Below are positions 55,823 through 64,000 of a stretch of 64,000 nucleotides of DNA, piece by piece (the first letter of the stretch is position 1; every line of letters starts with the position of its first letter). Both the position numbers and the translations under genes were made by a program. A model generated the notes under the pieces. That model saw nothing but the letters and a program-made list of their open reading frames with translations, had not been told where the DNA came from and did no database searches. The stretch is from Amycolatopsis vancoresmycina. GTDB lineage: Bacteria; Actinomycetota; Actinomycetes; Mycobacteriales; Pseudonocardiaceae. The DNA lies in contig NZ_JNYY01000008.1 of the NCBI RefSeq assembly GCF_000716785.1, positions 124,001-188,000 of the forward strand, written 5' to 3'.

Positions 55823-56620
55823 TCAGCGGGCGGCCGCCCGGCCGCGGGCCAGGCCCAGCAGGACCACCCCCGCGAGGGTGACCCCGAGCAGCAGCACCGT
55901 GGCCGCGGCGGCGAGGAACACCTGGCCGCGGTCGGTCAGCGCGAAGATGCTCGCCGGGAGGGTGCGCCAGTCCGGCGGGTACAGCATCATCGTCGCGCCC
56001 AGCTCGCCCATCGACATCGCCAGCGCGAGGCTCGCCGACGCCGTCATCGCCGGGAGCAGCACCGGGATCCGCACCCGCAACACCACCCGGACAGGGGAGG
56101 CACCCAGCGATGCCGCCGCCTGGGCCAGCTGCGGGTCGACGCGGGCGAGCGCCGCCGAGACCGTGCTGTAGGCGAACGGCAGCAGGATCAGCAGGTGCCC
56201 GAGCAGCACGATCCAGCGCGTCCCGTTGAACGCCAGCGGCGGCCGGCTGAACGCCACCAGCAGCGCCAGGCCCAGCACCACCGACGGCACCGCGATCGGC
56301 AGGTGGAACAGCGTCCCGGTGAGCTGCCGCACCCGCCGCGGCGCGGTCTCGGCCGCCAGCGCCGCCCAGGTGCCGAGCAGCACGGCCGCCGCGCCCGCGA
56401 CCACGCCCGTCTGGACGCTCACCGAGAGGCTCGCGAACGTCTCCCCCGACAACGCGTCCGCGTAGTGCCCCAGGGTGAGCCCGCCGGGCAGTACGCCGGT
56501 CCAGTGCCCGGCGAACGACGCCAGCACGATCATCGCCAGCGGCGCCACGACCACGACGGTGAACACCACCCCGAACACCAGCCACAGCAGCACCTTGCTA
56601 CGCCGCGTCCACAGCAGCAC
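55823..56620 (-). CDS. ABC transporter permease for 2-aminoethylphosphonate (PhnV-like)
   Basis: A 265-residue permease with six hydrophobic helices and the coupling motif AAASLGASPVRVVLRVRIPVLLP (EAA-like). It follows the PhnU-like permease, with which it overlaps by 23 bp. GTG 56620 has GAAGGGG upstream. Assignment to 2-aminoethylphosphonate uptake rests on the operon content, not on this sequence alone. Confidence 0.78.
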   Translation of the reverse strand: MLLWTRRSKVLLWLVFGVVFTVVVVAPLAMIVLASFAGHWTGVLPGGLTLGHYADALSGETFASLSVSVQTGVVAGAAAVLLGTWAALAAETAPRRVRQLTGTLFHLPIAVPSVVLGLALLVAFSRPPLAFNGTRWIVLLGHLLILLPFAYSTVSAALARVDPQLAQAAASLGASPVRVVLRVRIPVLLPAMTASASLALAMSMGELGATMMLYPPDWRTLPASIFALTDRGQVFLAAAATVLLLGVTLAGVVLLGLARGRAAAR

Positions 56621-57455
56621 CGCGACCCCTTCCCGCCAGGAACCGGTAACTCCCGTACAACAGCAGGGAAATCGCGACGTCGACCAGTGCGACGACGCTC
56701 GCCGCCGGGAAGTCGAACGTGACGATCCCCTTGCCGTACACCAGCATCGGCAGCGTCGTGACACCCTTCGCGCCGAGGAACAGCACGATGCCGAACTCGT
56801 TGAGCGCCAGCAGCAGCGTCAGGCACGCCCCCGCCGCCAGCGAAGGCAGCGCCGCGGGCAGCACGACCCGCCACAGCACCCGGCCCGGCCGCGCGCCGAG
56901 CGACGCGGCGACGTCCAGGTGCACGCCCGGGACCTGGCCGAACGCCGCCAGCGCCGGCCGCATGACGAACGGCGTGTAGAACGTGACCTCGGCCAGCAGC
57001 ACGCCCCACGGCGAGTACAGGAACCCGCCCGCGCCGAACACACCCGCGGAGCCGTACAGGAACGTGAACGCCAGCGCGATGAGGAACGACGGGAACGCGA
57101 GCACGGTGTCCACCAACCGCGACAGCGTCCGCGCGCCCGGGAACGGCACGAACGCGATCACCAGCGCGAGGAACGTCCCGAGCAGCACACAGCCCGCGGT
57201 CGCGCCGAGGGCGAGCAGCACGGTCTGCAGCGCCGCGTCGCGGAACTCCGCCGAGCCGAGCACCTCCGCCCACACCGCGAACCCGAACCCGGTGCCCGTG
57301 GTCAGGGACTGCCCGGCCACCAGCACCAGCGGGTAGCCGCAGAACACCGCCACGACCACCAGCGGCGGCAGCAGCCACACCCACGCCCTGCCCCGTCGTG
57401 AGTGGTAAGGCGAGTTAGAACTCGCCTTACCACTCACGAGGGCGACGGCGGTCAT
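56598..57455 (-). CDS. ABC transporter permease for 2-aminoethylphosphonate (PhnU-like)
   Basis: A 285-residue permease, six helices, with the EAA-like motif DVAASLGARPGRVLWRVVLPAALP. Its N-terminus reads MTAVALVSGKASSNSPYHSR before the hydrophobic segment starts; residues 6-20 of this are encoded by a palindromic repeat element (57396-57439), so the original N-terminus was probably shorter. ATG 57455 overlaps the ATPase stop by 4 bp. Confidence 0.8.
   Translation of the reverse strand: MTAVALVSGKASSNSPYHSRRGRAWVWLLPPLVVVAVFCGYPLVLVAGQSLTTGTGFGFAVWAEVLGSAEFRDAALQTVLLALGATAGCVLLGTFLALVIAFVPFPGARTLSRLVDTVLAFPSFLIALAFTFLYGSAGVFGAGGFLYSPWGVLLAEVTFYTPFVMRPALAAFGQVPGVHLDVAASLGARPGRVLWRVVLPAALPSLAAGACLTLLLALNEFGIVLFLGAKGVTTLPMLVYGKGIVTFDFPAASVVALVDVAISLLLYGSYRFLAGRGRGAAVDAA
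57396..57439. repeat. Palindromic element, copy 2, inside the permease coding region
   Basis: Perfect 21-bp arms (TCGTGAGTGGTAAGGCGAGT plus T and the mirror) with a central AG. It lies in frame within codons 6-20 of the phnU-like gene and encodes LVSGKASSNSPYHSR. It is the same element as at 46502-46547. Confidence 0.85.
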
Positions 57456-58501
57456 GAGGTGACTCCGACCAGGGGGCAGCCGTCCGGGATCGAGACGCCG
57501 ACCGCCGTGCCGACCGGGAAGGCGTCGGGGACCTCGGCGCGGATCAGCGCGCCGCCGTCGAGCTCCAGGTCCAGGCGGTAGCCGGTGCCGCGCCACTGCA
57601 CCGCCCGCACCAGCGCCGGGAGGGTGTCCGCGCCGGGGGTGCCGACGCCGACGCGGTGCGGGCGCACGCCCAGCGCGACCGGGCCCGCCCCGAGCGCGCC
57701 GGTCGGCTCGGCGGTCAGCACGCGGCCGCCGAGCCGGACGGTCGCGGGCGTGCCGTCGCTGACGAGGTCGACCGGGATGAGGTTGGCCGCGCCGAGGAAG
57801 CTCGCCGTGAACTCCGCGGCGGGCCGCCGGTAGAGCTGCTCGCACGGGCCGGTTTCGACCAGCCGCGAATCCCGCATCACCGCGATCCGGTCGGCCAGCG
57901 CGAGGGCCTCGCCCTGGTCGTGGGTGACGTAGACGAGCGTCGTGTCCGGCAGTTCGGCCCGCAGCCGCAGCAGTTCCGTGATCATGTCTTCGCGCAGGGC
58001 GGCGTCCAATGCGGACAGTGGCTCGTCGAGCAGCAGCACCGGCGGCCGGATGGCCAGCGCCCTCGCCAGTGCGACGCGCTGCTGCTGCCCGCCGGACAGC
58101 TCGCGCGGGAACCGCCGGGCGTAGGCCCCCATGCCGACCAGGTCGAGGACTTCGGCGACCCGCCGGGCGGTCTCGGCGCGCGGCGTCCGCCGGGCCTTGA
58201 GCCCGAAGGCGACGTTGGCGTCGACGCGCAGGTGCGGGAACAGCGCGTAGCTCTGCACGACGACGCCGAGGCCACGCCGGTGCGGCGGGGTGCCGGTGAC
58301 GTCCTCCCCGGCCAGGAGCACCCGGCCGGCGGCAGGCCGGACGAACCCGGCGAGCGCCTTGAGCGCCGTCGACTTGCCGGAGCCGGACGGCCCGAGCAGC
58401 GCCAGGGTCTCGCCGCGGGCGACCGTCAGGTCGAGGGTGTCCAGCGCGGTCGTACGTCCGAAGTGGACGGACACCCCACGCCATTCGACGGCCGGGGTCA
58501 C
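57452..58501 (-). CDS. ABC transporter ATP-binding protein for 2-aminoethylphosphonate (PhnT-like)
   Basis: A 349-residue ATPase. Walker A GPSGSGKSTALK, Q-loop VVQSYALFPHL, signature LSGGQQQRVALARAL, Walker B LLLDEPLSALD and the switch VTHDQGEALALADR are complete. The C-terminal ~110 residues form a TOBE-type regulatory domain. It overlaps the binding-protein gene by 4 bp (GTGA) and phnU by 4 bp. In PhnS-T-U-V systems this subunit powers import of 2-aminoethylphosphonate. Confidence 0.88.
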   Translation of the reverse strand: MTPAVEWRGVSVHFGRTTALDTLDLTVARGETLALLGPSGSGKSTALKALAGFVRPAAGRVLLAGEDVTGTPPHRRGLGVVVQSYALFPHLRVDANVAFGLKARRTPRAETARRVAEVLDLVGMGAYARRFPRELSGGQQQRVALARALAIRPPVLLLDEPLSALDAALREDMITELLRLRAELPDTTLVYVTHDQGEALALADRIAVMRDSRLVETGPCEQLYRRPAAEFTASFLGAANLIPVDLVSDGTPATVRLGGRVLTAEPTGALGAGPVALGVRPHRVGVGTPGADTLPALVRAVQWRGTGYRLDLELDGGALIRAEVPDAFPVGTAVGVSIPDGCPLVGVTS

Positions 58502-59505
58502 CGGCCGACGGCCTTCTTGTAGGCGGCCAGGTCGGCGTCCAGGCGGCCGAGCACCGCGGTCCAGTCCGGGTGCCAGATCTCGACGCCGTCGAGCGCGGCC
58601 TTGATCTTCGCCGCGTTCGGGCCGACCGGGGTGACGTCGGCGCGGGCCGGGATGCCGTACGCGTCGGCGGCCTTCGCCTGGACCTCGGGCGAGAACAGGA
58701 AGTCGAGCAGCTTCTTGGCGTCGTCGGCGTGCGGCGCGTTCGCCACCAGCCCGGCGTAGTAGGGCAGCGCGAACGTCGAGCGCCTGCCCTGGGCGTCGGC
58801 CGGGAAGAACACCTCGAAGCCACCGCTCTTGGCGATCTCGGCGAGGTTCATCTGGACGTCGCCGTTGGCCACCAGCAGCTCGCCCTTGGCCACCTTCGGC
58901 TGCAGCTTGCCGGTGGACGACGACGGCCCGGCGTTGTTCGCCTCCAGCTTGCCGAGGTAGTCGAGCGCGCCCTGCTCGCCGAGGACGTGCTGCAGCTGCA
59001 GGAGGACCGCGGTGCCGTCGCCGGCCTCGCCGGGCGTCGAGTACTGCACCTTGCCCTTGAGCGCCGGGGCGAGCAGGTCGTCCCAGGTCTTCGCGGCCGA
59101 CTGCGGGTTGCGGATGAAGCTGAGGTAGTTGTCCATCACGGCGAAGTAGCGGCCCTGGGCGTCCTTTTCGGACACTTTGTCGGCGCCCGCCGGGGTGTAG
59201 GGCTGCAGCAGGCCGGCGACGCGCTGGACGAACGGCGGCAGCGTGACGAGGACGTCGGCCTGGGTGTTGGCCTTCTCCTTCTCGACGCGGGACGCGACCT
59301 CGCCGGAACCGGCGGTGACCGCCTGCACGGTGATGCCGGTCTGCTGCTTGAACTCGGCGAAGCGCGCGGTGTACCAGTCTTCCAGTCCGTCCACTGTGTA
59401 CACAGTGACGGTTTTGCCGCCGGCGCTCGCGGCGCCGGTGCCGCCGCAGGCGGACAGCAGGGCGGTCAGCGCCACCGCGAGGACGGCGGCGAGGGTCTTC
59501 TTCAT
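58498..59505 (-). CDS. 2-aminoethylphosphonate-binding lipoprotein (PhnS-like)
   Basis: A 335-residue lipoprotein: signal peptide with lipobox LLSACGG (Cys near residue 20), then a Fe/spermidine-type binding-protein fold with VTVYTVDGLEDWYTARFAEF, DVLVTLPPFVQRVAGLLQPY and VANGDVQMNLAEIAKSGGF. This is the pattern of PhnS2-type 2-aminoethylphosphonate binding proteins. It overlaps the hydrolase gene by 4 bp. Confidence 0.83.
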   Translation of the reverse strand: MKKTLAAVLAVALTALLSACGGTGAASAGGKTVTVYTVDGLEDWYTARFAEFKQQTGITVQAVTAGSGEVASRVEKEKANTQADVLVTLPPFVQRVAGLLQPYTPAGADKVSEKDAQGRYFAVMDNYLSFIRNPQSAAKTWDDLLAPALKGKVQYSTPGEAGDGTAVLLQLQHVLGEQGALDYLGKLEANNAGPSSSTGKLQPKVAKGELLVANGDVQMNLAEIAKSGGFEVFFPADAQGRRSTFALPYYAGLVANAPHADDAKKLLDFLFSPEVQAKAADAYGIPARADVTPVGPNAAKIKAALDGVEIWHPDWTAVLGRLDADLAAYKKAVGR

Positions 59506-60170
59506 CGGGGTTCTCCTTCGAGCACGGCGGGGAGGTCGGCGACGGAATCGAGGACGTGGGTGGCGCCGGCGAAGTCGTCGCGGCGGCCGGCGCCGGTGAG
59601 GACGCCGGCGACGACGGACGCCCCGGCGCGCCGGCCGCAGAGGACGTCGGACGCGGTGTCGCCGGCGACGGCGATCCGCCGCACGTCGGTGACGCCGAGC
59701 CGCAGCGCGGCGGTGAGGACGAGGTCGGGGAACGGGCGGCCGCGGACGCCTTCGCCGGGGGCGAGCGCGAGGTCGGCGAGGTCGTGCCAGCCGAGGGCAT
59801 CGAGGATGGCGCCCTGGGTGGCGGGCGCAAACCCGGTCGTCAACGCCACCTTGACGCCGTCCTCGCGGAGGCGGCGGACGACGTCTTCGGCGCCGGGGAT
59901 GGGCGTGCACTCCCCCGCCGCGACGAGCTCGCCGTAAGCCGCTTCGAAAGCCGCATTCGCTTGCTGCGCCCGGCTTTCGTCGTCGAGCAGAGCACGGAAG
60001 ACGGTGATCTTCGACTGCCCCATCGTGTCGGTGACGTACCGGAGCATGTCCGGGTGCCGCGCTTCGGGGACGCCGACGGCGTCGACCGCGGTGGTGAAGG
60101 CGCGCACGACCAGGCCGTCGTCGGCGACGGTCGTGCCGGCCATGTCGAGCACGGCGAGTTCGGGGATCAC
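59502..60170 (-). CDS. Phosphonatase-like HAD hydrolase (PhnX-like)
   Basis: A 222-residue HAD enzyme. The nucleophile motif LDMAGTT (Asp9) is the D-x-AGT form found in PhnX, and MGQSKITVFRALL (Lys54) aligns with MGLLKIDHVRAL of Bacillus cereus PhnX, whose Lys53 forms the Schiff base with phosphonoacetaldehyde. VALTTGFAP and VAGDTASDVLCGRRAG are motifs II and III. Function as a phosphonoacetaldehyde hydrolase is therefore plausible, though not proven. Overlaps on both sides by 4 bp. Confidence 0.82.
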   Translation of the reverse strand: MIPELAVLDMAGTTVADDGLVVRAFTTAVDAVGVPEARHPDMLRYVTDTMGQSKITVFRALLDDESRAQQANAAFEAAYGELVAAGECTPIPGAEDVVRRLREDGVKVALTTGFAPATQGAILDALGWHDLADLALAPGEGVRGRPFPDLVLTAALRLGVTDVRRIAVAGDTASDVLCGRRAGASVVAGVLTGAGRRDDFAGATHVLDSVADLPAVLEGEPR

Positions 60171-61279
60171 AGGTTCAGCTCCTCGGCGGTGGCTTCGGCG
60201 ATGGCGGGCGCGCAGGTCATCCCGCGCCCGCCCGGGCCGGTGACCAGGACGGCGTTGGCCGCGACGCGGGCGCGGTGCACCACCTGCGCCGGGTCGGCGG
60301 TCTGCGCGTACACCCCGGCCCAGCGGCGGCGGATCCGCGGCAGCGGGCGCCCCAGCAGCGCGCCCGCGACCCCGGCGAGGTGCGCGTACGGGTCTTCGGT
60401 GACGTCGAAGGCGAACGGCTCGTCGTACTCGTGGGTGTCGCCGATGGTGAGCGAGCCGTCGAGCCGCTGGACGAGCAGGAGCTGCATGCGGTGGGCCGCG
60501 GCGACGTCGCCCTGCGGCTGGGTCCGGGCGAGCGCGTCGAGGGCGGGACCGCGGTAGGCCGGGTAGTAGCGGAAGCTGTCGCCGTCGGCGACGCTCGTGG
60601 TGAGGGGTTCGCCCAGTGGCTCGGTCTGGGCCATCTGGAGCCGGACTTTCCGCACCGGCGGGTCGCCGGCCAGCTCCCGGACGAGGCCGCCGGTCCAGGC
60701 GCCGGTGCAGAAGACGACGACGTCGCCGTCGTGCCGCTCGCCGTGGTCGTCGACGACGCCGGTGCCGGTCAGCTGCCGGACCTCGCGGCCCGGGCGCCAG
60801 GTGTGGCGGCCGCTCTTCGCGAGTTCGGCGCGCAGGGCGGGCTGGGCGGTCCGCGGCTCGACGGCGGCGTCGCGCTCGCACCACAGCGCGCCGAGGAAGT
60901 CGCCGCGCAGCGCGGGGTTGAGCGCTCGCGTCTCGTCGGCGTCGAGCACCTTGAAGCCGCGGTCCCCGCCGGTGGCCGCCGCTTCGCGGGCCACGGCGAG
61001 TTCGGCCTCGGTCCGGACGACGGTCAGCGAGCCGTTGGCGCGGAAGCCGAGGGCGGGGACGCGCTCGCCGAGTTCGGCCCACAGCACGCGGGCCCGCTGG
61101 GCGGTCTCGAGTTCGGGACCGGACGCGCGGCCACCGACCCAGACCAGGCCGAAGTTGCGCACGGACGCGCCGCGGGCCTCGGGTTCGCGTTCGAGCTGGA
61201 CGACGTCGTGGCCGCGTTCGACGGCCTGCCAGGCGTGCAGCGTGCCGAGCACGCCACCGCCCACGATGAGGATTCGCAC
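60167..61279 (-). CDS. hpnW: FAD-dependent oxidoreductase of phosphonate catabolism (HpnW-like)
   Basis: A 370-residue DadA-type flavoenzyme: FAD motif ILIVGGGVLGTLHAWQAVE, RNFGLVWVGG, the C-terminal RRWAGVYAQT and GPGGRGMTCAPAIAE. The family clusters with 2-aminoethylphosphonate genes and the best studied relatives oxidise N-methyl-aminoethylphosphonate or related amines to phosphonoacetaldehyde; assignment here is inference. GTG 61279 starts it at RILIVGGG; GTG 61288 adds three residues. It is the first catabolic gene, with the hydrolase overlapping it. Confidence 0.84.
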   Translation of the reverse strand: MRILIVGGGVLGTLHAWQAVERGHDVVQLEREPEARGASVRNFGLVWVGGRASGPELETAQRARVLWAELGERVPALGFRANGSLTVVRTEAELAVAREAAATGGDRGFKVLDADETRALNPALRGDFLGALWCERDAAVEPRTAQPALRAELAKSGRHTWRPGREVRQLTGTGVVDDHGERHDGDVVVFCTGAWTGGLVRELAGDPPVRKVRLQMAQTEPLGEPLTTSVADGDSFRYYPAYRGPALDALARTQPQGDVAAAHRMQLLLVQRLDGSLTIGDTHEYDEPFAFDVTEDPYAHLAGVAGALLGRPLPRIRRRWAGVYAQTADPAQVVHRARVAANAVLVTGPGGRGMTCAPAIAEATAEELNL

Positions 61280-61366
61280 GGCGCCCACGCTCGCCGGAGC
61301 GCGCCAACGACGGCTGGCCCTGCCGCTAACGCAGGGTGAAGACGCCCCGAATATTGGACCGGATGA

Positions 61367-61383
61367 GTTATCTATCTGTTATC
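61367..61383. promoter_or_regulatory. Tandem GTTATC repeat, candidate regulator site upstream of the phosphonate operon
   Basis: GTTATC occurs at 61367-61372 and 61378-61383, 11 bp apart, in an A/T-rich patch about 90 nt before the hpnW start. The 11-bp spacing would put both copies on the same face of the helix, as for a dimeric GntR regulator. Confidence 0.4.
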
Positions 61384-61413
61384 GAAGGAACTCGCCTGGT
61401 TTCACCCGAGCGG

Positions 61414-62190
61414 TTAGTCGTTGCGCCCCAGACGGGTGGTGAAGCTGAGCCGGTCACCTCGGTAAAGGGACCGCACCCGCTCGAACGGCACCCCGTCCGG
61501 GCCCCACGAGATCCGGTGCATCAGCAGCATCGGCAGCGCCGGGTTCGTCCCGATGAGCAACGCCTCCCGCGGCGTCGCCAGCACCGTCTCGACCCGCTCT
61601 TCGGCGCCGTCGAACACCACGCCGAGCCGCTCGCTCAGGCACGCGTACAACGACTGCTCGGGGTCGAACACCTCCAGCAGCCGGGGAAACCGGTCGACGA
61701 GGAGGTATGTCGACTCCAGCCCCACGCGTTCCTCGTCGGCCAGCAGCACGCGCTCGAGGTGGAACACCTCGGCGTCCGACGTCACCTGCAGGTCGGCGGC
61801 CAGGGCACGGCCCGCGACGCGCCGCTCCAGCGTGATGACGTTGCGGCCGGGCCGGATGCCCTGGCGCCGGAGCCCCTCGGTGTAGCTCACCAGTGCCAGC
61901 GGCTGCACGAGCTTCGGGCCGGCGACGTAGGTGCCGCTGCCCTGGCGGCGGCTGAGCTTGCCCTCGAGCACCAGCTCCCCGACCGCCTGCCGTACGGTCG
62001 CCCTCGACACTTCGAACCGTTCGCACAGTTCCCGTTCCGTCGGCAGCGCCGCGCCTTCGCCGAGTTCCGCGATCACCGCCAGCAGCTCGACCTTGACCGC
62101 GTAGTACCGCGGAACACGGCCGTGCTCGGGAATCCCGTCCAGTACGGGGCCGTCGGCGGAAAGGCGGTCATGACGCGAAGGGGCGGGCAC
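61414..62190 (-). CDS. GntR/HutC-family regulator (probably controls the phosphonate operon)
   Basis: A 258-residue regulator. N-terminal winged helix (LPTERELCERFEVSRATVRQ then AVGELVLEGKLSRRQGSGTY) is followed by a UTRA effector domain (residues ~95-250). It lies immediately upstream of and on the same strand as the phosphonate genes (134 bp to hpnW). PhnR-type regulators in other bacteria respond to aminoethylphosphonate, so this is the most likely role. GTG 62190 was chosen; it is divergent from the permease with 81 bp between starts. Confidence 0.85.
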   Translation of the reverse strand: MPAPSRHDRLSADGPVLDGIPEHGRVPRYYAVKVELLAVIAELGEGAALPTERELCERFEVSRATVRQAVGELVLEGKLSRRQGSGTYVAGPKLVQPLALVSYTEGLRRQGIRPGRNVITLERRVAGRALAADLQVTSDAEVFHLERVLLADEERVGLESTYLLVDRFPRLLEVFDPEQSLYACLSERLGVVFDGAEERVETVLATPREALLIGTNPALPMLLMHRISWGPDGVPFERVRSLYRGDRLSFTTRLGRND

Positions 62191-62271
62191 GCACCCGACC
62201 CTATTCGGTTCCGCGCGTGCCGTGGTTCGCTGTGGCGCGCAACACCACCCGATACCTGGAGGATCACCCGG

Positions 62272-63483
62272 ATGCGTCCCGCCCCGCTGGCTCGCCGGCT
62301 CGGCCTCGCCGACGCCGTTTTCCTGGGCCTCGGCTCGATGATCGGGGCCGGTGTGTTCGCCGCGTTCGCCCCGGCGGCGCGCGCCGCCGGGGCCGGGCTG
62401 CTCATCGCACTGGTCGTCGCGGCCGTCGTCGCCTATTGCAACGCGATGTCGTCGGCTCGACTGGCCGCCATTCATCCCGAATCCGGCGGAACGTACGTGT
62501 ACGGCCGGGAACGACTCGGTGAATTCTGGGGATACCTGGCCGGCTGGGGATTCGTCACCGGGAAAACGGCCAGCTGCGCCGCGATGACGCTGACCGTCGT
62601 CGCCTACGCCGCCCCCGGGCTCGGGCAGCCGTGGCGGAGCGCGCTCGCCGTCGCGGTGGTCGCCGCCCTCACCGCCGTCAACTACTTCGGCGTGCACCGC
62701 TCGGCGCTGGCGACCCGGGTGATCGTCTCGTGCACCCTGCTCGTGCTCACCGCGGCGGGGGTGGCGATGGCCGCCGGCCCGTCCGGCGGCGGCCCGCTCG
62801 TCGCCTGGCCGGGTGGCGGGGGCGTCCTGGAGGCGGCCGGGCTGCTCTTCTTCGCCTTCGCCGGGTACGCGCGGCTCGCGACGCTCGGTGAGGAGGTCCG
62901 CGATCCGGCCCGGACCATCCCGCGCGCCATCCCGCTGGCCCTCGGCATCACCCTGGTGGTCTACGCGGCGCTGGCGGTGCTGCTGCTGGTCCGGCTCGGC
63001 CCGGCGGCGCTCGCCGCGAGCCCGGACCCGATCGCCGCGGCCGTCCCGGGGTGGCTCGCCCCGGTCGTCCGGGTGGGTGCGGCCGTCGCCGCCCTCGGCT
63101 CGCTGCTCGCGCTCATCCTCGGCGTCTCGCGCACGACGCTGGCGATGAGCCGCGACGGCCACCTCCCCCGGTTCCTCGCCGCCGTCCACCCGCGCTACCA
63201 GGTGCCGCACCGGGCCGAGCTCGCGGTCGGGGTCGTCGTCGCCGTGCTCGCCGCGTCGATCGACCTGCGGTCGGCGATCGGCTTCTCGTCCTTCGCCGTC
63301 CTGACCTACTACGCCGTCGCCAACGCCGCCGCGCTCACGCTGCCGGGGAAGGCGCGGGCCGCCCTGGGGCTGGCCGGGTGCGTGGTGCTGGCGTTCAGCC
63401 TGCCGCTGCCGTCGGTGCTGGCCGGCTGCGCCGCGCTCCTGCTCGGCGCTTCGGCCTACGGCGTTCGCCGGATCCGCCGGTGA
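62272..63483 (+). CDS. APC-family amino acid/amine permease
   Basis: A 403-residue transporter with about 12 helices. Helix 1 carries DAVFLGLGSMIGAGVFAAFA, the APC ligand-binding signature, and helix 6 FFAFAGYARLATLGEEVRDP. ATG 62272 follows GGAGGA. It is divergent from the GntR gene. Shorter than the permease at 24394-25857 and not closely related. Whether it imports an amine linked to phosphonate metabolism is a guess. Confidence 0.86.
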   Translation: MRPAPLARRLGLADAVFLGLGSMIGAGVFAAFAPAARAAGAGLLIALVVAAVVAYCNAMSSARLAAIHPESGGTYVYGRERLGEFWGYLAGWGFVTGKTASCAAMTLTVVAYAAPGLGQPWRSALAVAVVAALTAVNYFGVHRSALATRVIVSCTLLVLTAAGVAMAAGPSGGGPLVAWPGGGGVLEAAGLLFFAFAGYARLATLGEEVRDPARTIPRAIPLALGITLVVYAALAVLLLVRLGPAALAASPDPIAAAVPGWLAPVVRVGAAVAALGSLLALILGVSRTTLAMSRDGHLPRFLAAVHPRYQVPHRAELAVGVVVAVLAASIDLRSAIGFSSFAVLTYYAVANAAALTLPGKARAALGLAGCVVLAFSLPLPSVLAGCAALLLGASAYGVRRIRR

Positions 63484-63607
63484 GAAATCACCCAACCGCC
63501 CGAAAGATCCGAAGAAAGTCGGTTGTCCCGGTCTTGATCACCTGGTGTAGTCAGGGAGCCGCCGACGGCAACGGTCTCCACTGTGGACACTGGAAGGACT
63601 GATCCCC

Positions 63608-64000
63608 TTGGCTCCCAAGCGCTGGTTCACCCTGCTCAGAAACGCCACCACCGCACTGGCCGCGGTCGCCGCGGCCGCGTCGTTCGCCACCCCGGCGATC
63701 GCCACCGCCGCCCAGCCGCCGTCCACCGACGTCGTCGGCGGAACCCGGGCCGCCCAGGGCGAATTCCCGTTCATGGTCCGGCTTTCCATGGGCTGCGGCG
63801 GAGCGCTCTACACCAACCAGATCGTCCTCACCGCCGCGCACTGCGTCAGCCGGACGGGGTCCAACACCTCGATCACGGCGACCGTCGGCGTCGTCGACCT
63901 GCAGAGCTCCAGCGCGCAGAAGATCCGCTCGACCTACGTCTACCAGTCCCCCACCTACGGCACCTCGACCGGCGGCGACTGGGCGCTGATCAAGCTGGCC
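63608..64000 (+). CDS. Secreted trypsin-like serine protease (3' end missing)
   Basis: The first 131 residues of an S1 family protease. A TTG start at 63608, with GGAAGG about 10 nt upstream, leads into a signal peptide (TTALAAVAAAASFATPAIAT). The mature domain begins VVGGTRAAQGEFPFMV, the pattern of an activated S1 N-terminus, followed by TAAHC (catalytic His) and DWALIKLA (catalytic Asp). The Ser motif lies beyond the window. A short propeptide (AAQPPSTD) precedes VVGG. Confidence 0.87.
   Translation, partial: MAPKRWFTLLRNATTALAAVAAAASFATPAIATAAQPPSTDVVGGTRAAQGEFPFMVRLSMGCGGALYTNQIVLTAAHCVSRTGSNTSITATVGVVDLQSSSAQKIRSTYVYQSPTYGTSTGGDWALIKLA

Overview
The window is GC-rich actinobacterial chromosome with short intergenic gaps, many GTG starts and 4-bp ATGA/GTGA overlaps. 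Gene content and order point to the Pseudonocardiaceae, most likely Amycolatopsis or a close relative; this is inferred from gene families and synteny, not from an rRNA sequence. No tRNA, rRNA, CRISPR array, insertion sequence or prophage was seen.

Layout. (1) 1-5.5 kb: DUF3093 (partial), DUF4193, the envelope protein Cei, an inositol monophosphatase, polyphosphate glucokinase and the principal sigma factor SigA, an order that resembles the Mycobacterium block around sigA. (2) 6.1-24.3 kb: a one-strand cluster for alpha-glucan and trehalose metabolism: malQ, glgX, treY, treZ, a second glgX, then glgE, treS, mak, glgB. It joins the TreS-Mak-GlgE-GlgB route (trehalose to maltose to maltose-1-phosphate to branched glucan) with glucan debranching and TreY-TreZ release of trehalose. 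(3) 24.4-30.2 kb: an amino-acid permease, a protein with a possible papain-like fold, a glutamine-synthetase-like enzyme, a repeat-rich gap, an EamA exporter and a tiny zinc-ribbon protein. (4) 30.3-35.1 kb: a xylose-type ABC importer operon with a terminal ROK regulator and a palindromic operator candidate. (5) 35.6-43.3 kb: a helicase, a YihY membrane protein, an AcrB-type RND permease, a secreted protein and DUF3039. (6) 43.3-53.7 kb: Spo0M, an HD hydrolase and the pseudouridine catabolic pair, DUF3099, an M20 amidohydrolase, a methyltransferase with D-aminoacyl-tRNA deacylase, the second sigma factor SigB and a class I fumarase. (7) 53.8-62.2 kb: a secreted protein and two paralogous lipoproteins, then a 2-aminoethylphosphonate uptake and catabolism operon (GntR regulator, FAD oxidoreductase, PhnX-like hydrolase, PhnS-T-U-V importer). 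(8) 62.3-64 kb: a second APC permease and the start of a trypsin-like secreted protease.

The most unusual DNA lies between and at the ends of genes. There are several large hairpin elements of unrelated sequence, most placed just after stop codons and lacking a T-tract. One is a mirrored array of 21-bp units between glgX and glgE. One palindrome occurs twice: one copy supplies the stop codon of a PfkB kinase and the other lies in frame inside the N-terminus of the phosphonate permease. Two identically spaced GGGAAC-N17-CGTY sites upstream of sigB and of the zinc-ribbon gene suggest shared control by an ECF-type sigma factor.
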